Shown here one piece after another: positions 8,109-17,173 of a stretch of 64,000 nucleotides of DNA. This DNA comes from a bacterium (GTDB taxonomy: Bacteria; SAR324; XYD2-FULL-50-16), in the NCBI GenBank assembly GCA_018829445.1, contig JAHJTV010000067.1:100062-164061 (forward strand), read 5' to 3'. Numbering within the stretch: the stretch's first letter is position 1; each line of letters starts with the position of its first letter. The notes beneath the pieces were generated by a model that worked only from the letters and a program-made list of their open reading frames with translations, was not told the DNA's origin and ran no database searches. The position numbers were made by a program, and so were the translations under genes.

Positions 8109-9125
8109 CTACCGGGGTAAATACAACAGTGAACTGTCGGCAGATTCGATATTTTTACATCCCGTCAAGACCATTGTCTGTTTCAGTTCGGTTTTCAGGG
8201 TTTCAATATATTTGATGACTCCCTCTTTTAAACCTCCCATTGCTGCAACAGAAAAGGGTCGACCAATCATAACCGCGTCTGCTCCCAAAGCGATCATTTT
8301 GAGGATATCGCCTCCCGTTCGCACGCCCCCGTCTGCCAGGATAGCAATCTGCCCTTTTACTGCGCCGGCGGTTTCTTCGAGAATGGCTGCAACCCCCGGA
8401 GTATGATCCAGCACCCGACCGCCGTGATTGGATATTACAATTGCCGAAGCTCCGGTATCAACGGCCAACCTGGCAGCGTCAGGCGTCATGATCCCTTTGA
8501 GGACAAATTTCAGGGGAAACCGTTTGATTATTTCCTGAAGCTTTGTCGCGGATTTTGCCGAGACGGGTCGTCCCATTTTTTTGAGGGTAATCAACCCGGC
8601 CGCATCAATATCGATTCCCACAATTTTAGCTCCGGTAGCTACCACCAATTCCAGTTTTTTAAAGAGTTCTTCATCTTCCCACGGTTTTATGAAGGGAATC
8701 CCGTTTCCCTGGAGAGAGGTGATGGCTGAAAAGGCAGCTTCATAGATAAATTCCGGAACCCCATCGCCTGTGCACCCCAAAGTTCCGGATTCGTAACAAC
8801 CGGCCAGAACAGCGTTGATGTAATCCTCTTCGGATACCTTTCCTCCCATATTAAAGGATACACCCCCGATGGGAGCGGCCAGCACAGGTATATCCAGTTT
8901 GCGACCCAAGATAGTGATACTTGTCTGGGGATCATTGAAATCATGGATCACACGCATGTTGAGCTTAATTTCCGCCAGACTGTTGATATTGGATTGAAAA
9001 GAACCGGCTGTTCCGATTCCCCCCATTCCCGGGACTTCGTCAACGCATAATTTCCCGTTGCAAACAGGGCAGACGCGGCAATAACCTTTCATCAGTTCCC
9101 TGGCTTTCTCTCTTATCTCTTTCAT
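8109..9125 (-). CDS. FMN-dependent 2-hydroxyacid oxidase/dehydrogenase
   Basis: 338 residues of the lactate/glycolate oxidase family. The C-terminal half shows the TIM-barrel FMN site: VLKGIMTPDAARLAVDTGA, the active-site ISNHGGR (catalytic His), then ILADGGVRTGGDILKMIALGADAVMIGRPF. The N-terminus carries four cysteines (YCRVCPVCNGKLC), seen in the bacterial subclass found in anaerobes and absent from classical lactate oxidases. It probably oxidises a 2-hydroxyacid to the oxoacid, but the electron acceptor is not known. It converges on the nitroreductase gene with an 81-bp gap. Confidence 0.88.
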   Translation of the reverse strand: MKEIREKARELMKGYCRVCPVCNGKLCVDEVPGMGGIGTAGSFQSNINSLAEIKLNMRVIHDFNDPQTSITILGRKLDIPVLAAPIGGVSFNMGGKVSEEDYINAVLAGCYESGTLGCTGDGVPEFIYEAAFSAITSLQGNGIPFIKPWEDEELFKKLELVVATGAKIVGIDIDAAGLITLKKMGRPVSAKSATKLQEIIKRFPLKFVLKGIMTPDAARLAVDTGASAIVISNHGGRVLDHTPGVAAILEETAGAVKGQIAILADGGVRTGGDILKMIALGADAVMIGRPFSVAAMGGLKEGVIKYIETLKTELKQTMVLTGCKNIESADSSLLYLPR

Positions 9126-9216
9126 ATTAATAGATATTCGCTAAATGAGGATGGTTTTGTTCAATACTTTTTAACAACCGAAAAAACAGAACAATCAAAA
9201 TTGTATTTTTCCAAAT

Positions 9217-10152
9217 TTAACCATCTTGGGCAATCTTACCTTGCAAATTCAGGGCTGATTTCTGTCTGCTTTTTTTTAAGTTTGCAAGATAGACCGCTAT
9301 CAGAATGATGGCTCCTCCAAACAATTGAATCCAGGTGAGAGACTCATCCAGAATCAACCAAGCTCCGATTGCGGTGACAACGGGAATACCATTCAGAAAA
9401 ACAGATGCCTTAACTGCCTCAATTTTACTCAAGGCAAAATTGAAACATAAAAACGCTCCGATCGTGGCAAACAGACATAGTCCTGCAATTGCCAATATGG
9501 GGTAAAAGGTTACCAAAGACCAATCGATACTGGGGTACTCCCAGAAAAATTCCGGGGCAAACAGGATTGCTCCCCAGATAACTTGAATACCTGTAATATC
9601 AACTGTGGAAAGGTACTGCCCTGCACTTCTGATCAGAACAGTAAAAATCGAAGCTGAAACAACGGCACCAAGAATCAGAAAGTCACCCATCATCCCCTGG
9701 TTCATATCCCATTGAAAGCCGGGATCTCCACCGATGAGAATCGCCATTCCCGTAATGGAAAGAGCAATTCCGGCAACCTGATTGAATTTTGGTTTTTCCT
9801 TGAGAAATGCAACAGAAAGTAACAGGACTCCAATGGGAATCGTCGCAGTAATCAAAGATGCTTTGGAGGCGGTAGTGTATTGCAGTCCGTTGGTCTCAAA
9901 CAGAAAATACAACCAGGGTTGAAATAAACCGATTACAAACAATCTCAAGTGATTTTTGAGGGACAGTCTTGGGAAACCTTTTTTTAACAAGAGGCCGATA
10001 AAAAACAGGGCGGTAATGCTGAATCTAAAAAAAACAAGAGAATAGGTGGAAAAACCGGTAAGGGCTACCTTGGTGAAGATAAAAGAAAACCCCCAGGCCA
10101 ACATAGCTATTGCCAAGGCAGCGTAGGGCAGAATGTGACTGTTTTTTTTCAT
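9217..10152 (-). CDS. EamA/DMT-family transporter
   Basis: Ten hydrophobic helices in two EamA repeats (first starting PYAALAIAMLAWGFSFIFTK, second around GDFLILGAVVSASIFTVLI), as in drug/metabolite exporters. I chose the ATG at 10150-10152 because it puts a short basic MKKN just before the first helix. An upstream in-frame start at 10245 would add 31 hydrophilic, Cys-containing residues and run into the promoter space of the divergent gene. Neither start has a strong ribosome site. Substrate unknown; amino acids or their derivatives are common in the family. Confidence 0.85.
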   Translation of the reverse strand: MKKNSHILPYAALAIAMLAWGFSFIFTKVALTGFSTYSLVFFRFSITALFFIGLLLKKGFPRLSLKNHLRLFVIGLFQPWLYFLFETNGLQYTTASKASLITATIPIGVLLLSVAFLKEKPKFNQVAGIALSITGMAILIGGDPGFQWDMNQGMMGDFLILGAVVSASIFTVLIRSAGQYLSTVDITGIQVIWGAILFAPEFFWEYPSIDWSLVTFYPILAIAGLCLFATIGAFLCFNFALSKIEAVKASVFLNGIPVVTAIGAWLILDESLTWIQLFGGAIILIAVYLANLKKSRQKSALNLQGKIAQDG

Positions 10153-10279
10153 GTTTTGACAGAGCTGATAGTTTTTGACAGAATTTTCTCGTCTCTTTGG
10201 TTTTACTATACAATTCTGACAATAAGATCTTTGGCATTCATGCAATACAGGAGACCCTTATCAATTTTAGGAGAAAACT

Positions 10280-10717
10280 ATGCCCTCAAATCATGAACTG
10301 TTCTTCGAACTTCCGAGTTTTGCCGTTGTTGGCCACACCAAGGCCCAGAACTTTCCAACCTTGTCATATAAAGGATTAAAAAAGATGGGGAAAACAGTAT
10401 TTCCCATAGATCCGAGTATTGAAGAGGTGGATGGTGATAAAACCTTTAAGGATATTGATTCGTTGCCGAACAAAGTGAGTGGAATCATTCTTGAGGTACC
10501 AAAAGCTGAAACCAAAGAGTGGATTTCCAAAGCTGCCAAGGCTGGAATCAAAGATGTCTGGATTCACATGCAGAGAGATACTGAAGAAGCCTTAACCCTG
10601 GCAAAAGACAATGGTATGAATGTGAGAACCGGGACCTGTGCCGTTATGTACGTGACACCCGGATTGACCTATCATTCGATTCACAAGTTTATTATGAAGC
10701 TAATTGGAAAATACTAG
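10280..10717 (+). CDS. CoA-binding domain protein
   Basis: 145 residues forming a single Rossmann-type CoA_binding domain of the kind found at the N-terminus of succinyl-CoA synthetase alpha and in YccU-like proteins: FAVVGHTKAQNF, then KKMGKTVFPIDPSIEEVDG, and GIKDVWIHMQRDTEEAL. Single-domain members have no established reaction. AGGAG 6 nt before the ATG supports the start. Its neighbours are an acyl-CoA dehydrogenase (convergent) and an exporter (divergent), which fits a CoA-ester theme without proving it. Confidence 0.85.
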   Translation: MPSNHELFFELPSFAVVGHTKAQNFPTLSYKGLKKMGKTVFPIDPSIEEVDGDKTFKDIDSLPNKVSGIILEVPKAETKEWISKAAKAGIKDVWIHMQRDTEEALTLAKDNGMNVRTGTCAVMYVTPGLTYHSIHKFIMKLIGKY

Positions 10718-10742
10718 GGGATGGGGAGTCGAGTTTACAATC

Positions 10743-10777
10743 GGGCGGCTATTTCAAGCCGCCCTTGTCTTTTTATT
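10743..10777 (+). terminator. Intrinsic terminator after the CoA-binding gene
   Basis: Hairpin GGGCGGC-TATTTCAA-GCCGCCC (10743-10764) followed by TTGTCTTTTTATTT. The T-run overlaps the stop codon of the convergent acyl-CoA dehydrogenase gene. Confidence 0.8.
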
Positions 10778-12590
10778 TCTCGCCGAAAGCTTCGTCTGAA
10801 ATATCAATGGCAGCGTCGCAACCCAAGGCTACAGCGTCCATTTTCCCTAATGTAACCGGGATGATTGTTTTGATAAAATATTCGGCATTTTTTAACTGTC
10901 CTTCATAGAAAGCAACATCCTTCTTTTTCGCTCCCGCTTCCAGTTTTTCGTAAGCAACCACTGCTCTCCAAAGCAATAACCATGCTATCACCACATCACC
11001 CATCAAAAACAGGAATGGAACTGAATGGGCAAAAGCTGTTTTAAATCTGGCTGACATGGCCGTTTTACCAAGTTCCATGGAAGTTGCCTGGAGTTTAACA
11101 ACGGCTTCATCCAGCTTTTCCGCCAGTGTTTCAAGACCTTTGGTGGCCTTGGCTTTGGTGATGATATCCTGGATCTCTTTGATCAGTCCCATGAATACCT
11201 GCCCCTCTTTCGCCGGCATTTTTCTGGCAAGCAGATCCATTGCCTGAATCCCATCGGTTCCTTCGTAGATGGAAGCGATTTTACAATCCCTTACCAATTG
11301 TTCAATGGGATAATCCTTGGTATAACCTGCACCACCATAAACCTGCATTGCCTGTACACAGATATCAAAACCAAGACCGGAATTATAGGTTTTAAGGATT
11401 GGAGTCAGAATTTCAATCAAGCCATCATACTTTGCCTTATCCTCTTCGTTTTTTGCCAGCTCTTTCCAATCAAAACAAGCAGCTGTATAGTGGACAAAAC
11501 TTCTCATTCCTTCAACATAAGCCTTCATGTTTAACAGCATACGCCTGACATCCGGATGTTGGATAATGGCAACACTGGGGGCTTCGTGATTCATGAAATT
11601 TTCAATGGAACGACCCTGAATTCTTTCGCGTGCGTACTTTAAAGCGTAGAGATAGGCCGTTGATGCATGGGTGAAAGCCTGATGACCGACTCCCAGACGG
11701 GCTTCGTTCATCATATGAAACATGACGCGCATCCCTTTGTTTTCGTCGCCCAGTAAAACACCCTTACAATTTCCACTGGCACCCAGAGACATGGAACAGG
11801 TAGCGCTTCCATGGATTCCCATTTTTTCTTCAACACTGGTACAGAAGATGTCATTTCTTTCTCCCAGACTGCCATCCTCATTAACCCAGAATTTGGGAAC
11901 CAGGAAGAGAGAGATGCCCTTGGTTCCGCCCGGAGCGCCTTCTATCCGCGCTAAAACAGGGTGTATGATATTCTCGACCAGATCATGATCCCCTGATGTG
12001 ATAAAGATTTTATTACCTGTTAAGGAAAAGGTTCCATCATCATTTCTTTTGGCAGTGGTTGTTAAGGCACCGACATCCGATCCGGCATCAGGTTCGGTTA
12101 ACAACATGGTTCCCCCCCATTTACCGGTATACACATTCTTCAAAAACATCTCTCTCTGCTTTTCCGTCCCAAACAGTTCTATCATTTTACCAGTTCCGTG
12201 ACCCAGCATTGAATAGGCTGCGAATGAGAAGTTACTGCCGGAAAGATATTCATTGGCTGCCGCAGCGATTACCTGAGGTAGCCCTTGTCCACCAACTGCC
12301 GGATCTTCGGTCATCGCTGTGTATTCAGCTTCCACAAAAAGCTTAAACGGTCTGCGAAAACATTCCGGTGGTTTTACAGTACCGTTTACAATCTTAACAC
12401 CCTCTTTATCACCTTCGGCATATGTAGGAAGAATCTCTTTAAGACCAAAGTTTCTTGCTTCCTTGATGATCATTTCAAAGGTCTTTTGGTTGAAATCGGC
12501 ATATTTCTCATCCTCTGCCATTTTCTCAATACCCAGTTGTTCAAAAAGAACAAAATTCAGATCCCTTAAATCTGCAACAGTTTGAGTCAT
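10773..12590 (-). CDS. Acyl-CoA dehydrogenase (large, about 600 residues)
   Basis: 605 residues: an N-terminal helical domain, the beta domain with LLTEPDAGSDVGAL and the FAD-contact GNKIFITSGDHD, the C-terminal helical domain ending YGGAGYTKDYPIEQLVRDCKI-ASIYEGT (with the conserved EGT), and an extra C-terminal domain of about 120 residues. This architecture is that of the long FadE-like dehydrogenases of delta- and betaproteobacteria, which make trans-2-enoyl-CoA in fatty-acid breakdown and hand electrons to ETF. GGAGG 5-6 nt before the ATG fixes the start. A GACCG-N5-CGGTC dyad about 43 bp upstream looks like a TetR-type fatty-acid regulator site. The chain-length preference is unknown. 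Confidence 0.94.
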   Translation of the reverse strand: MTQTVADLRDLNFVLFEQLGIEKMAEDEKYADFNQKTFEMIIKEARNFGLKEILPTYAEGDKEGVKIVNGTVKPPECFRRPFKLFVEAEYTAMTEDPAVGGQGLPQVIAAAANEYLSGSNFSFAAYSMLGHGTGKMIELFGTEKQREMFLKNVYTGKWGGTMLLTEPDAGSDVGALTTTAKRNDDGTFSLTGNKIFITSGDHDLVENIIHPVLARIEGAPGGTKGISLFLVPKFWVNEDGSLGERNDIFCTSVEEKMGIHGSATCSMSLGASGNCKGVLLGDENKGMRVMFHMMNEARLGVGHQAFTHASTAYLYALKYARERIQGRSIENFMNHEAPSVAIIQHPDVRRMLLNMKAYVEGMRSFVHYTAACFDWKELAKNEEDKAKYDGLIEILTPILKTYNSGLGFDICVQAMQVYGGAGYTKDYPIEQLVRDCKIASIYEGTDGIQAMDLLARKMPAKEGQVFMGLIKEIQDIITKAKATKGLETLAEKLDEAVVKLQATSMELGKTAMSARFKTAFAHSVPFLFLMGDVVIAWLLLWRAVVAYEKLEAGAKKKDVAFYEGQLKNAEYFIKTIIPVTLGKMDAVALGCDAAIDISDEAFGEK

Positions 12591-12632
12591 TTTTCCTCCA
12601 GAAAAATTTTAAATTTGCCTATTAAGGCAGCT

Positions 12633-12647
12633 GACCGTCCATCGGTC
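12633..12647. promoter_or_regulatory. TetR-type operator upstream of acyl-CoA dehydrogenase
   Basis: Perfect inverted repeat GACCG-TCCAT-CGGTC. It is close to the GACCGACCGGTCGGTC-like operators I recall for TetR regulators of fatty-acid or branched-chain acyl-CoA genes in proteobacteria. It sits 43-57 bp ahead of the start codon, in a promoter position. No TetR gene lies in the window. Confidence 0.5.
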
Positions 12648-12679
12648 GGGTTAAAAACAGTGCTCGCAATATTTGAATT

Positions 12680-13357
12680 TTATAATTCCGTAATATCATC
12701 AACGTAAGCAACAACATAGTCCGGTGGAACAAATTTGGAGTTAATCCTCAGCATTCTCTGTTCATCGTCGGACTTCAGGAGTGCCTTCTCAATATTAGAT
12801 TTGGTTTGATATTCAATGGAGATCTTATCCTCTCCTTTCAGTTTCCAGGCCCGTTCAAAAGATTCCGTTACCTCGGGATAGTAGGGAAAGATCTGTTTGC
12901 TGTTCATCCCTACAATTCTTTGAATGACATTGGTTGCCACCTTCTTCCAATCCGGATCACAATCCATAAAAATGAAACTCTTTCCTTTCTTCTGCCAAGT
13001 GGAGATCAGGGTAGGTGGATTTTTATCCTGGTTAAACCCTAAGTCCAAAATACGTTCTACGGTTTTACCGGGTATGACGATGCCCTCATTTTCGTAAAAT
13101 TCCTCGACTCTCGATAAGATCACTGATGGCGATTCATCGAAATAATTAGCCAGTTTACAGATATCAATGATAGACCAATGGCGGTTTCCCTCTTTCAACT
13201 TACGAAAGGTTCGGGCGTCCGTATCGCTTTTCCCCAGTCCTGCATCACGACTGAAATGAGTTTCCTTGATATCCTTCTCTTTCAGATACTTGATCAACCA
13301 CTGGGTAATCGCTAATTCGTATTCGTCACTATGATTCCACTTGATTTTTGATTTCAT
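12680..13357 (-). CDS. HTH regulator with C-terminal PAS-like domain
   Basis: 225 residues. The first ~95 look like a helix-turn-helix domain (ETHFSRDAGLGKSDTDARTFRKLKEG, then SIIDICKLANYFDESPSVIL, a Cro/XRE-like pattern). The rest looks like a PAS fold (FIFMDCDPDWKKVATNVIQRIVGM, then PDYVVAYVDDITEL, which resembles the end of PAS domains: xxDITE). I infer a one-component transcription factor; the ligand is not known. Its stop lies about 90 bp upstream of the acyl-CoA dehydrogenase gene in the same direction. Two ATAG-N2-CTAT dyads lie just before its start, suggesting it represses itself. Confidence 0.72.
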   Translation of the reverse strand: MKSKIKWNHSDEYELAITQWLIKYLKEKDIKETHFSRDAGLGKSDTDARTFRKLKEGNRHWSIIDICKLANYFDESPSVILSRVEEFYENEGIVIPGKTVERILDLGFNQDKNPPTLISTWQKKGKSFIFMDCDPDWKKVATNVIQRIVGMNSKQIFPYYPEVTESFERAWKLKGEDKISIEYQTKSNIEKALLKSDDEQRMLRINSKFVPPDYVVAYVDDITEL

Positions 13358-13745
13358 ATTCTATATTTATAGGTAAAAAAAGCCTGTGTCAAGGGGAAAT
13401 AGTCCTATTTCCGATTCGAACATTTTGTATAGTTCTATATTATCATAATTTTACATTGTTACTACTGATTAGACTGAATTTGCTATTTACAAGATGATAT
13501 GCTAAATCTCATATGGCAGTTGACCAGATACATTCAAAAGGCAGATGAGAAATATCTATCCGGGTGAGCAGGCTAAAGACAGATTCCGGCAGTGATGTAG
13601 TCCCATGATTTCAGTGTTTTGTTTTTGCTGAAAGTTAATGGCTGGAAGCAAGGTATTAGTACGAATTTTTATTGAATCACCCGCAATTTAAATACAATGA
13701 TAAGATTTTTGTGAAGCACTAAAATATCAAACCTGGCAGATTTTA
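13358..13745. other. 388-bp divergent intergenic region
   Basis: Holds the promoters of two divergent regulator genes. The left end contains two dyads (13395-13439). The remainder is AT-rich with no further palindrome or small ORF I would support. Confidence 0.55.
13395..13439. promoter_or_regulatory. Two ATAG-N2-CTAT dyads, likely autoregulatory operators
   Basis: GGAAATAG-TC-CTATTTCC (13395-13412, perfect 8-bp arms) and TATAG-TT-CTATA (13428-13439) share an ATAGNNCTAT core. Their centres are 30 bp apart, near three helical turns. They lie 38-82 bp upstream of the HTH-PAS gene. Confidence 0.5.
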
Positions 13746-16700
13746 ATGGAAAAGAGGCAGAATCAAATAAGTGATTTGAGGATGGGGAAGATGACGGATA
13801 AACACTTGTTAGCCATAACTTCGCTGTTTGACAGAGACTTTTCAATTGACTGGATTGTAGAGTTGACTGGATGTAAAGCCTCAAAGGTGATCACCATTTT
13901 GGAAGAGGGAGTCAAAAAAGAGTACCTGGTCCACCGGGGTGCGGGGATCTATTTTTTCTCAAACTCAGAAACTCGAATGGAGTTATCCAAAGAGCTTCAA
14001 GAGCAGGAGATATCCGATTTCCACCACCAAATTGCAGAACTATTGCTGAAAGAGCTTCCCGAAGATGACAAAAAAGCCCAAATCGTTGCCTTCCATCTGT
14101 TACACACCAAAAACACCATCGATCGCTGTAGATACCTGATTCAAGCTGGGGATGCCAGCCAGAAAGCGTTTAAAACCCAGAAGGCGTTTCAATGCTATGC
14201 CAAAGTTCTAGACGATTTATCAAATCTGGAGGGCGAGGATGTTGATGAGCTATTTGCCCAAACGGCCATCAAATACTCCAAGATATCGACAGCAAGACAT
14301 GATACTTCCAAGGTTGTGGAAACCCTGCTCAATGCTTTGAATCGCGCCAAAAGGCTAAGAGATCTAGCCACTCAGTCGTTATTGGAGATGCACATCGCTA
14401 AAAACGAGTGGTTACAGGGAAATCACAGCAGTGCCATGAAGCGTTTTGATATCGGTTGGAAGATAGCATCAGGAGTTAATGACTATAAGCTACAGCGATC
14501 AGCCACCACTTTTGGAACATTTTTCCTGTACTGGCAGGGAAGGTTCAAGGAGGCGGTGGAGAGTTATGAAACCTATGTTTCGGATGTGGAAAAATATCCA
14601 AAAGGAGGCTTTCCGCTTTTAGCCACGATTACGCTGGGTTACTGTTATTCTCAAATCGGGCAGATCACCCAGGGTCTGGGCATGATCGATGCGGTGAGAA
14701 CCTTGTGTCTGGAACGGGAGGACCTGAATCTCGCCTCCTATACAGCTGGAAACATGGGGTGTATCATGGCGGATATTCAAAACTATGATGATGCCATTGC
14801 CCACATCCGAATTTCAGGCAAAGAGGCAGCCGAAGCAAATAATAACTGGGTCAGAATTACAGGTTACCTGGTACTTGCTTATTGTTACTACCATAAGGGA
14901 GAGCAAAAAAAGAGCATTCGATTCTTTACTGATTTTCTCAAGCAGAGAAAGGAGATTCAGGCCAGTGTTAATTTGTATCCTTACGTGCTTGAGTTACTCT
15001 GGTTGATGGAGATTGGAAAGCTGCCACCCTTGAAAGGATATTCCCTGGAACAGGAGTTGTATCGAACGATCCGCTCCAAGAATATTTTTATGAAAGGTGT
15101 TGCCTATCGCTACCAGGCACTGTTGTTTAAAAAAGAAGATGAGCCGCTGCAAAAGATTATCGGTTCCCTCGACCAGTCTCTGAAATGGCTGGAACAATCA
15201 GGGCACCAGTTCCAGATGGCAGAGACTCAACTGGAAATAGCCCGCATTCAGGTGCAACAAGGGAAAACGAGCGAAGCCAGGGAGATTATCAAATCAGCCT
15301 CCCTGCTGTTGACTCCCTATGCTGAAATCAAGCTGCCTGAAGACCTTTTGTTTCTGACCGAGGATCATCCCATTAACGAGCAATTGTTCAAGGAGATCTT
15401 GCATCTGGGACAACAGGTTGCCGACGTTGTTCACAGCAAGGATCTGTTGAACAGGGTTTTAACTTCCGTGAATCGCATGACAGGCGCCGAACGTTGCGCC
15501 CTTTTTCTCTTGGATGATGCGGATGGACAGCCAAAATTCCGATTACGGGCCTCCAAGAATATCACCCAGGCTCAGATCACACATCCCGAATTTTCCTCAT
15601 CAATGAAGATGCTGGAAAGAGTCTGTGAGACCGGAAAAGGGATGATCATTGAAGCCAATGAATCTGATGAGCCCGATTTTTTTTCAAACGAGAGTATCAA
15701 GTCAAGAATCTGCGTTCCCATGACCTTGAGGAATAGGGTTATCGGTGTGCTGTATAATGACAATCGTCTCCTGAGCAGTGCCTTTAAAAAATACGACCTT
15801 GATCTACTGGGATATTTTGCAGCACAAGCTGCTTTTGCCATCGATAACGCCAGGGCATACAATGAGATTAAACAACTCAACCAACGTCTGAGCCAGGAGA
15901 AGGAATACTACAAGGAGGAGCATACTCAGAATTTAAAATCAAACAATATTATCGGGGAAAGTGCATCCATTAAGGAAGTGCTCTCACAAGTGAAACAGGT
16001 CGCGGAAACTGAAGCAACTGCTTTGATCCTCGGACATACCGGCGTTGGGAAAGAGCTGGTCGCCAGGGAGATACACAATCTCAGTTCCAGAAAAGATAAG
16101 CCTTTCATCCGTGTTCATTGCGCAGCGCTACCCGAAAATCTGATACCCAGCGAACTGTTCGGTCATGAGAAAGGGGCTTTCACCGGAGCGATCAGCAGAA
16201 GGGTTGGCCGTTTCGAACTAGCAGATGGCGGAACCTTGTTTCTGGATGAGATCGGTGATATTCCCCCTGATGTACAGGTGAGGTTGCTTCGGGTTATACA
16301 GACCCATGAATTTGAACGTGTGGGAGGCAGTATCACTCTTCAATCGGATTTCCGCTTAATTACAGCTACCAACAAGGATCTTGAGGCGGAAGTTAAAAAA
16401 AACCGGTTCAGGGCCGATCTCTATTATAGGCTGAATGTGTTTCCCATCCGCGTCCCAAACCTGAGCGAGCGCAAAGAAGACATTCCCTTGCTGGCAAATT
16501 ATTTTCTGAATATCTATTCAAAAAAAATGAGAAAGAGTTTTGCCGGAATCCCGGAAGAGGAGATGAAGAATCTTTTGGATTATGATTGGCCCGGCAACGT
16601 CAGGGAGCTTGAGAATGTAATTGAAAGGGGCACCATACTCAGTCTGGGGCAACGGTTTCGAACCCCGGAACTGAGAATCTCCGCAATTACCGAGAATGAG

Positions 16701-16874
16701 TATGAAAATAACATGAGTCTTCAGGAAGTTGAAAAAAGGCATATCCTCAAGGTCTTGAAAAAAACGGGGTGGAAAGTCCGAGGCCCGGGAGGTGCAGCCG
16801 AAATCCTGAAAATCCATCCTTCAACCCTCCATTTTCGCATGAAAAAACTGGGAATCAGTAGAGATAAAATATAG
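13746..16874 (+). CDS. TPR-GAF-AAA+-Fis sigma-54 activator, paralog A
   Basis: 1042 residues. Order: a winged-helix-like segment (residues ~15-75, LAITSLFDRDFSIDWIVEL), a long TPR/alpha-helical region (~90-550), a GAF domain (~560-710, ERCALFLLDDADG), a coiled coil, an AAA+ domain with GHTGVGKE, GAFTGA at 810-815 and LFLDEIGD, and a Fis HTH (GAAEILKIHPSTLHFRMKKLGI). The N-terminal half matches the region that follows the kinase and NTPase domains in large signalling proteins; both of those domains are absent. It is closely related to the protein at 19124-22240. No Shine-Dalgarno is seen at 13746, and a later ATG (13783 or 13792) is possible. Signal and targets are unknown. Confidence 0.88.
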   Translation: MEKRQNQISDLRMGKMTDKHLLAITSLFDRDFSIDWIVELTGCKASKVITILEEGVKKEYLVHRGAGIYFFSNSETRMELSKELQEQEISDFHHQIAELLLKELPEDDKKAQIVAFHLLHTKNTIDRCRYLIQAGDASQKAFKTQKAFQCYAKVLDDLSNLEGEDVDELFAQTAIKYSKISTARHDTSKVVETLLNALNRAKRLRDLATQSLLEMHIAKNEWLQGNHSSAMKRFDIGWKIASGVNDYKLQRSATTFGTFFLYWQGRFKEAVESYETYVSDVEKYPKGGFPLLATITLGYCYSQIGQITQGLGMIDAVRTLCLEREDLNLASYTAGNMGCIMADIQNYDDAIAHIRISGKEAAEANNNWVRITGYLVLAYCYYHKGEQKKSIRFFTDFLKQRKEIQASVNLYPYVLELLWLMEIGKLPPLKGYSLEQELYRTIRSKNIFMKGVAYRYQALLFKKEDEPLQKIIGSLDQSLKWLEQSGHQFQMAETQLEIARIQVQQGKTSEAREIIKSASLLLTPYAEIKLPEDLLFLTEDHPINEQLFKEILHLGQQVADVVHSKDLLNRVLTSVNRMTGAERCALFLLDDADGQPKFRLRASKNITQAQITHPEFSSSMKMLERVCETGKGMIIEANESDEPDFFSNESIKSRICVPMTLRNRVIGVLYNDNRLLSSAFKKYDLDLLGYFAAQAAFAIDNARAYNEIKQLNQRLSQEKEYYKEEHTQNLKSNNIIGESASIKEVLSQVKQVAETEATALILGHTGVGKELVAREIHNLSSRKDKPFIRVHCAALPENLIPSELFGHEKGAFTGAISRRVGRFELADGGTLFLDEIGDIPPDVQVRLLRVIQTHEFERVGGSITLQSDFRLITATNKDLEAEVKKNRFRADLYYRLNVFPIRVPNLSERKEDIPLLANYFLNIYSKKMRKSFAGIPEEEMKNLLDYDWPGNVRELENVIERGTILSLGQRFRTPELRISAITENEYENNMSLQEVEKRHILKVLKKTGWKVRGPGGAAEILKIHPSTLHFRMKKLGISRDKI

Positions 16875-16935
16875 CCTAATTTACTGATTTAATGCTAGAC
16901 ATTAGATGATTTTAGAAATAACTCCCAGATTTTAC

Positions 16936-16965
16936 TTGCCAGAATTTCTAAAAAAAACTTATATC
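16936..16965 (+). promoter_or_regulatory. Candidate sigma-70 promoter for the leader/DAHP synthase transcript
   Basis: TTGCCA (16936-16941) and TATATC (16960-16965) with an 18-bp spacer. Initiation near 16972 would give a short 5' UTR of about 20 nt before the leader peptide start at 16993, as expected for an attenuated operon. Confidence 0.42.
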
Positions 16966-16992
16966 TAGTCTTTCACAATCATAAGGAAAAGA

Positions 16993-17070
16993 ATGAACTC
17001 AAATTTCTCAGGCAATTTTTATTTTTGGTATTATTATTACTACGATACCGGTCTGCCTGGGATGTGCTAG
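16993..17070 (+). CDS. Aromatic leader peptide (25 residues) controlling DAHP synthase
   Basis: ATG with AAGGA 5 nt upstream (16983-16987), encoding 25 residues that include the run FYFWYYYYY: six Tyr, three Phe and one Trp in total. It ends at TAG 17068-17070. Such codon runs are the hallmark of ribosome-mediated attenuation: scarcity of charged tRNA stalls the ribosome and changes folding of the RNA downstream. Five consecutive Tyr codons (17029-17043) point to tyrosine as the main signal. The next gene is the first enzyme of aromatic amino-acid synthesis, and two terminators lie between them. This assignment is by inspection; the peptide itself needs no further function. Confidence 0.88.
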   Translation: MNSNFSGNFYFWYYYYYDTGLPGMC

Positions 17071-17091
17071 TGTATTTTTAATCAATGCAAA

Positions 17092-17125
17092 AGCCGCGGG
17101 CAGATTTACTGCTCGCGGCTTTTTT
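17092..17125 (+). terminator. Attenuator hairpin 1 (intrinsic terminator)
   Basis: 12-bp stem AGCCGCGGGCAG / CTGCTCGCGGCT (17092-17103 with 17109-17120, one G-U pair), 5-nt loop, then a run of six T. Its left arm can instead pair with leader bases: 17098-17106 (GGGCAGATT) with 17050-17058 (GGTCTGCCT), a 9-bp antiterminator. A ribosome at the leader stop codon would cover 17050-17058 and let the terminator form. Confidence 0.85.
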
Positions 17126-17131
17126 GGTTTT

Positions 17132-17173
17132 AAGGCCGTGGGTGGTGGTATCCGCCTCACGGCCTTTTTTTTT
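17132..17173 (+). terminator. Attenuator hairpin 2 (intrinsic terminator)
   Basis: Stem AAGGCCGTG / CACGGCCTT (17132-17140 with 17158-17166), extended by G-U and G-C pairs, then nine T (17165-17173) that end directly at the GGAG ribosome site of the DAHP synthase gene. Its left arm (17132-17145) can pair with the right arm of hairpin 1 (17109-17121; 13 pairs counting wobbles, one bulged G). The two terminators would therefore be opened or closed together. Confidence 0.82.
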
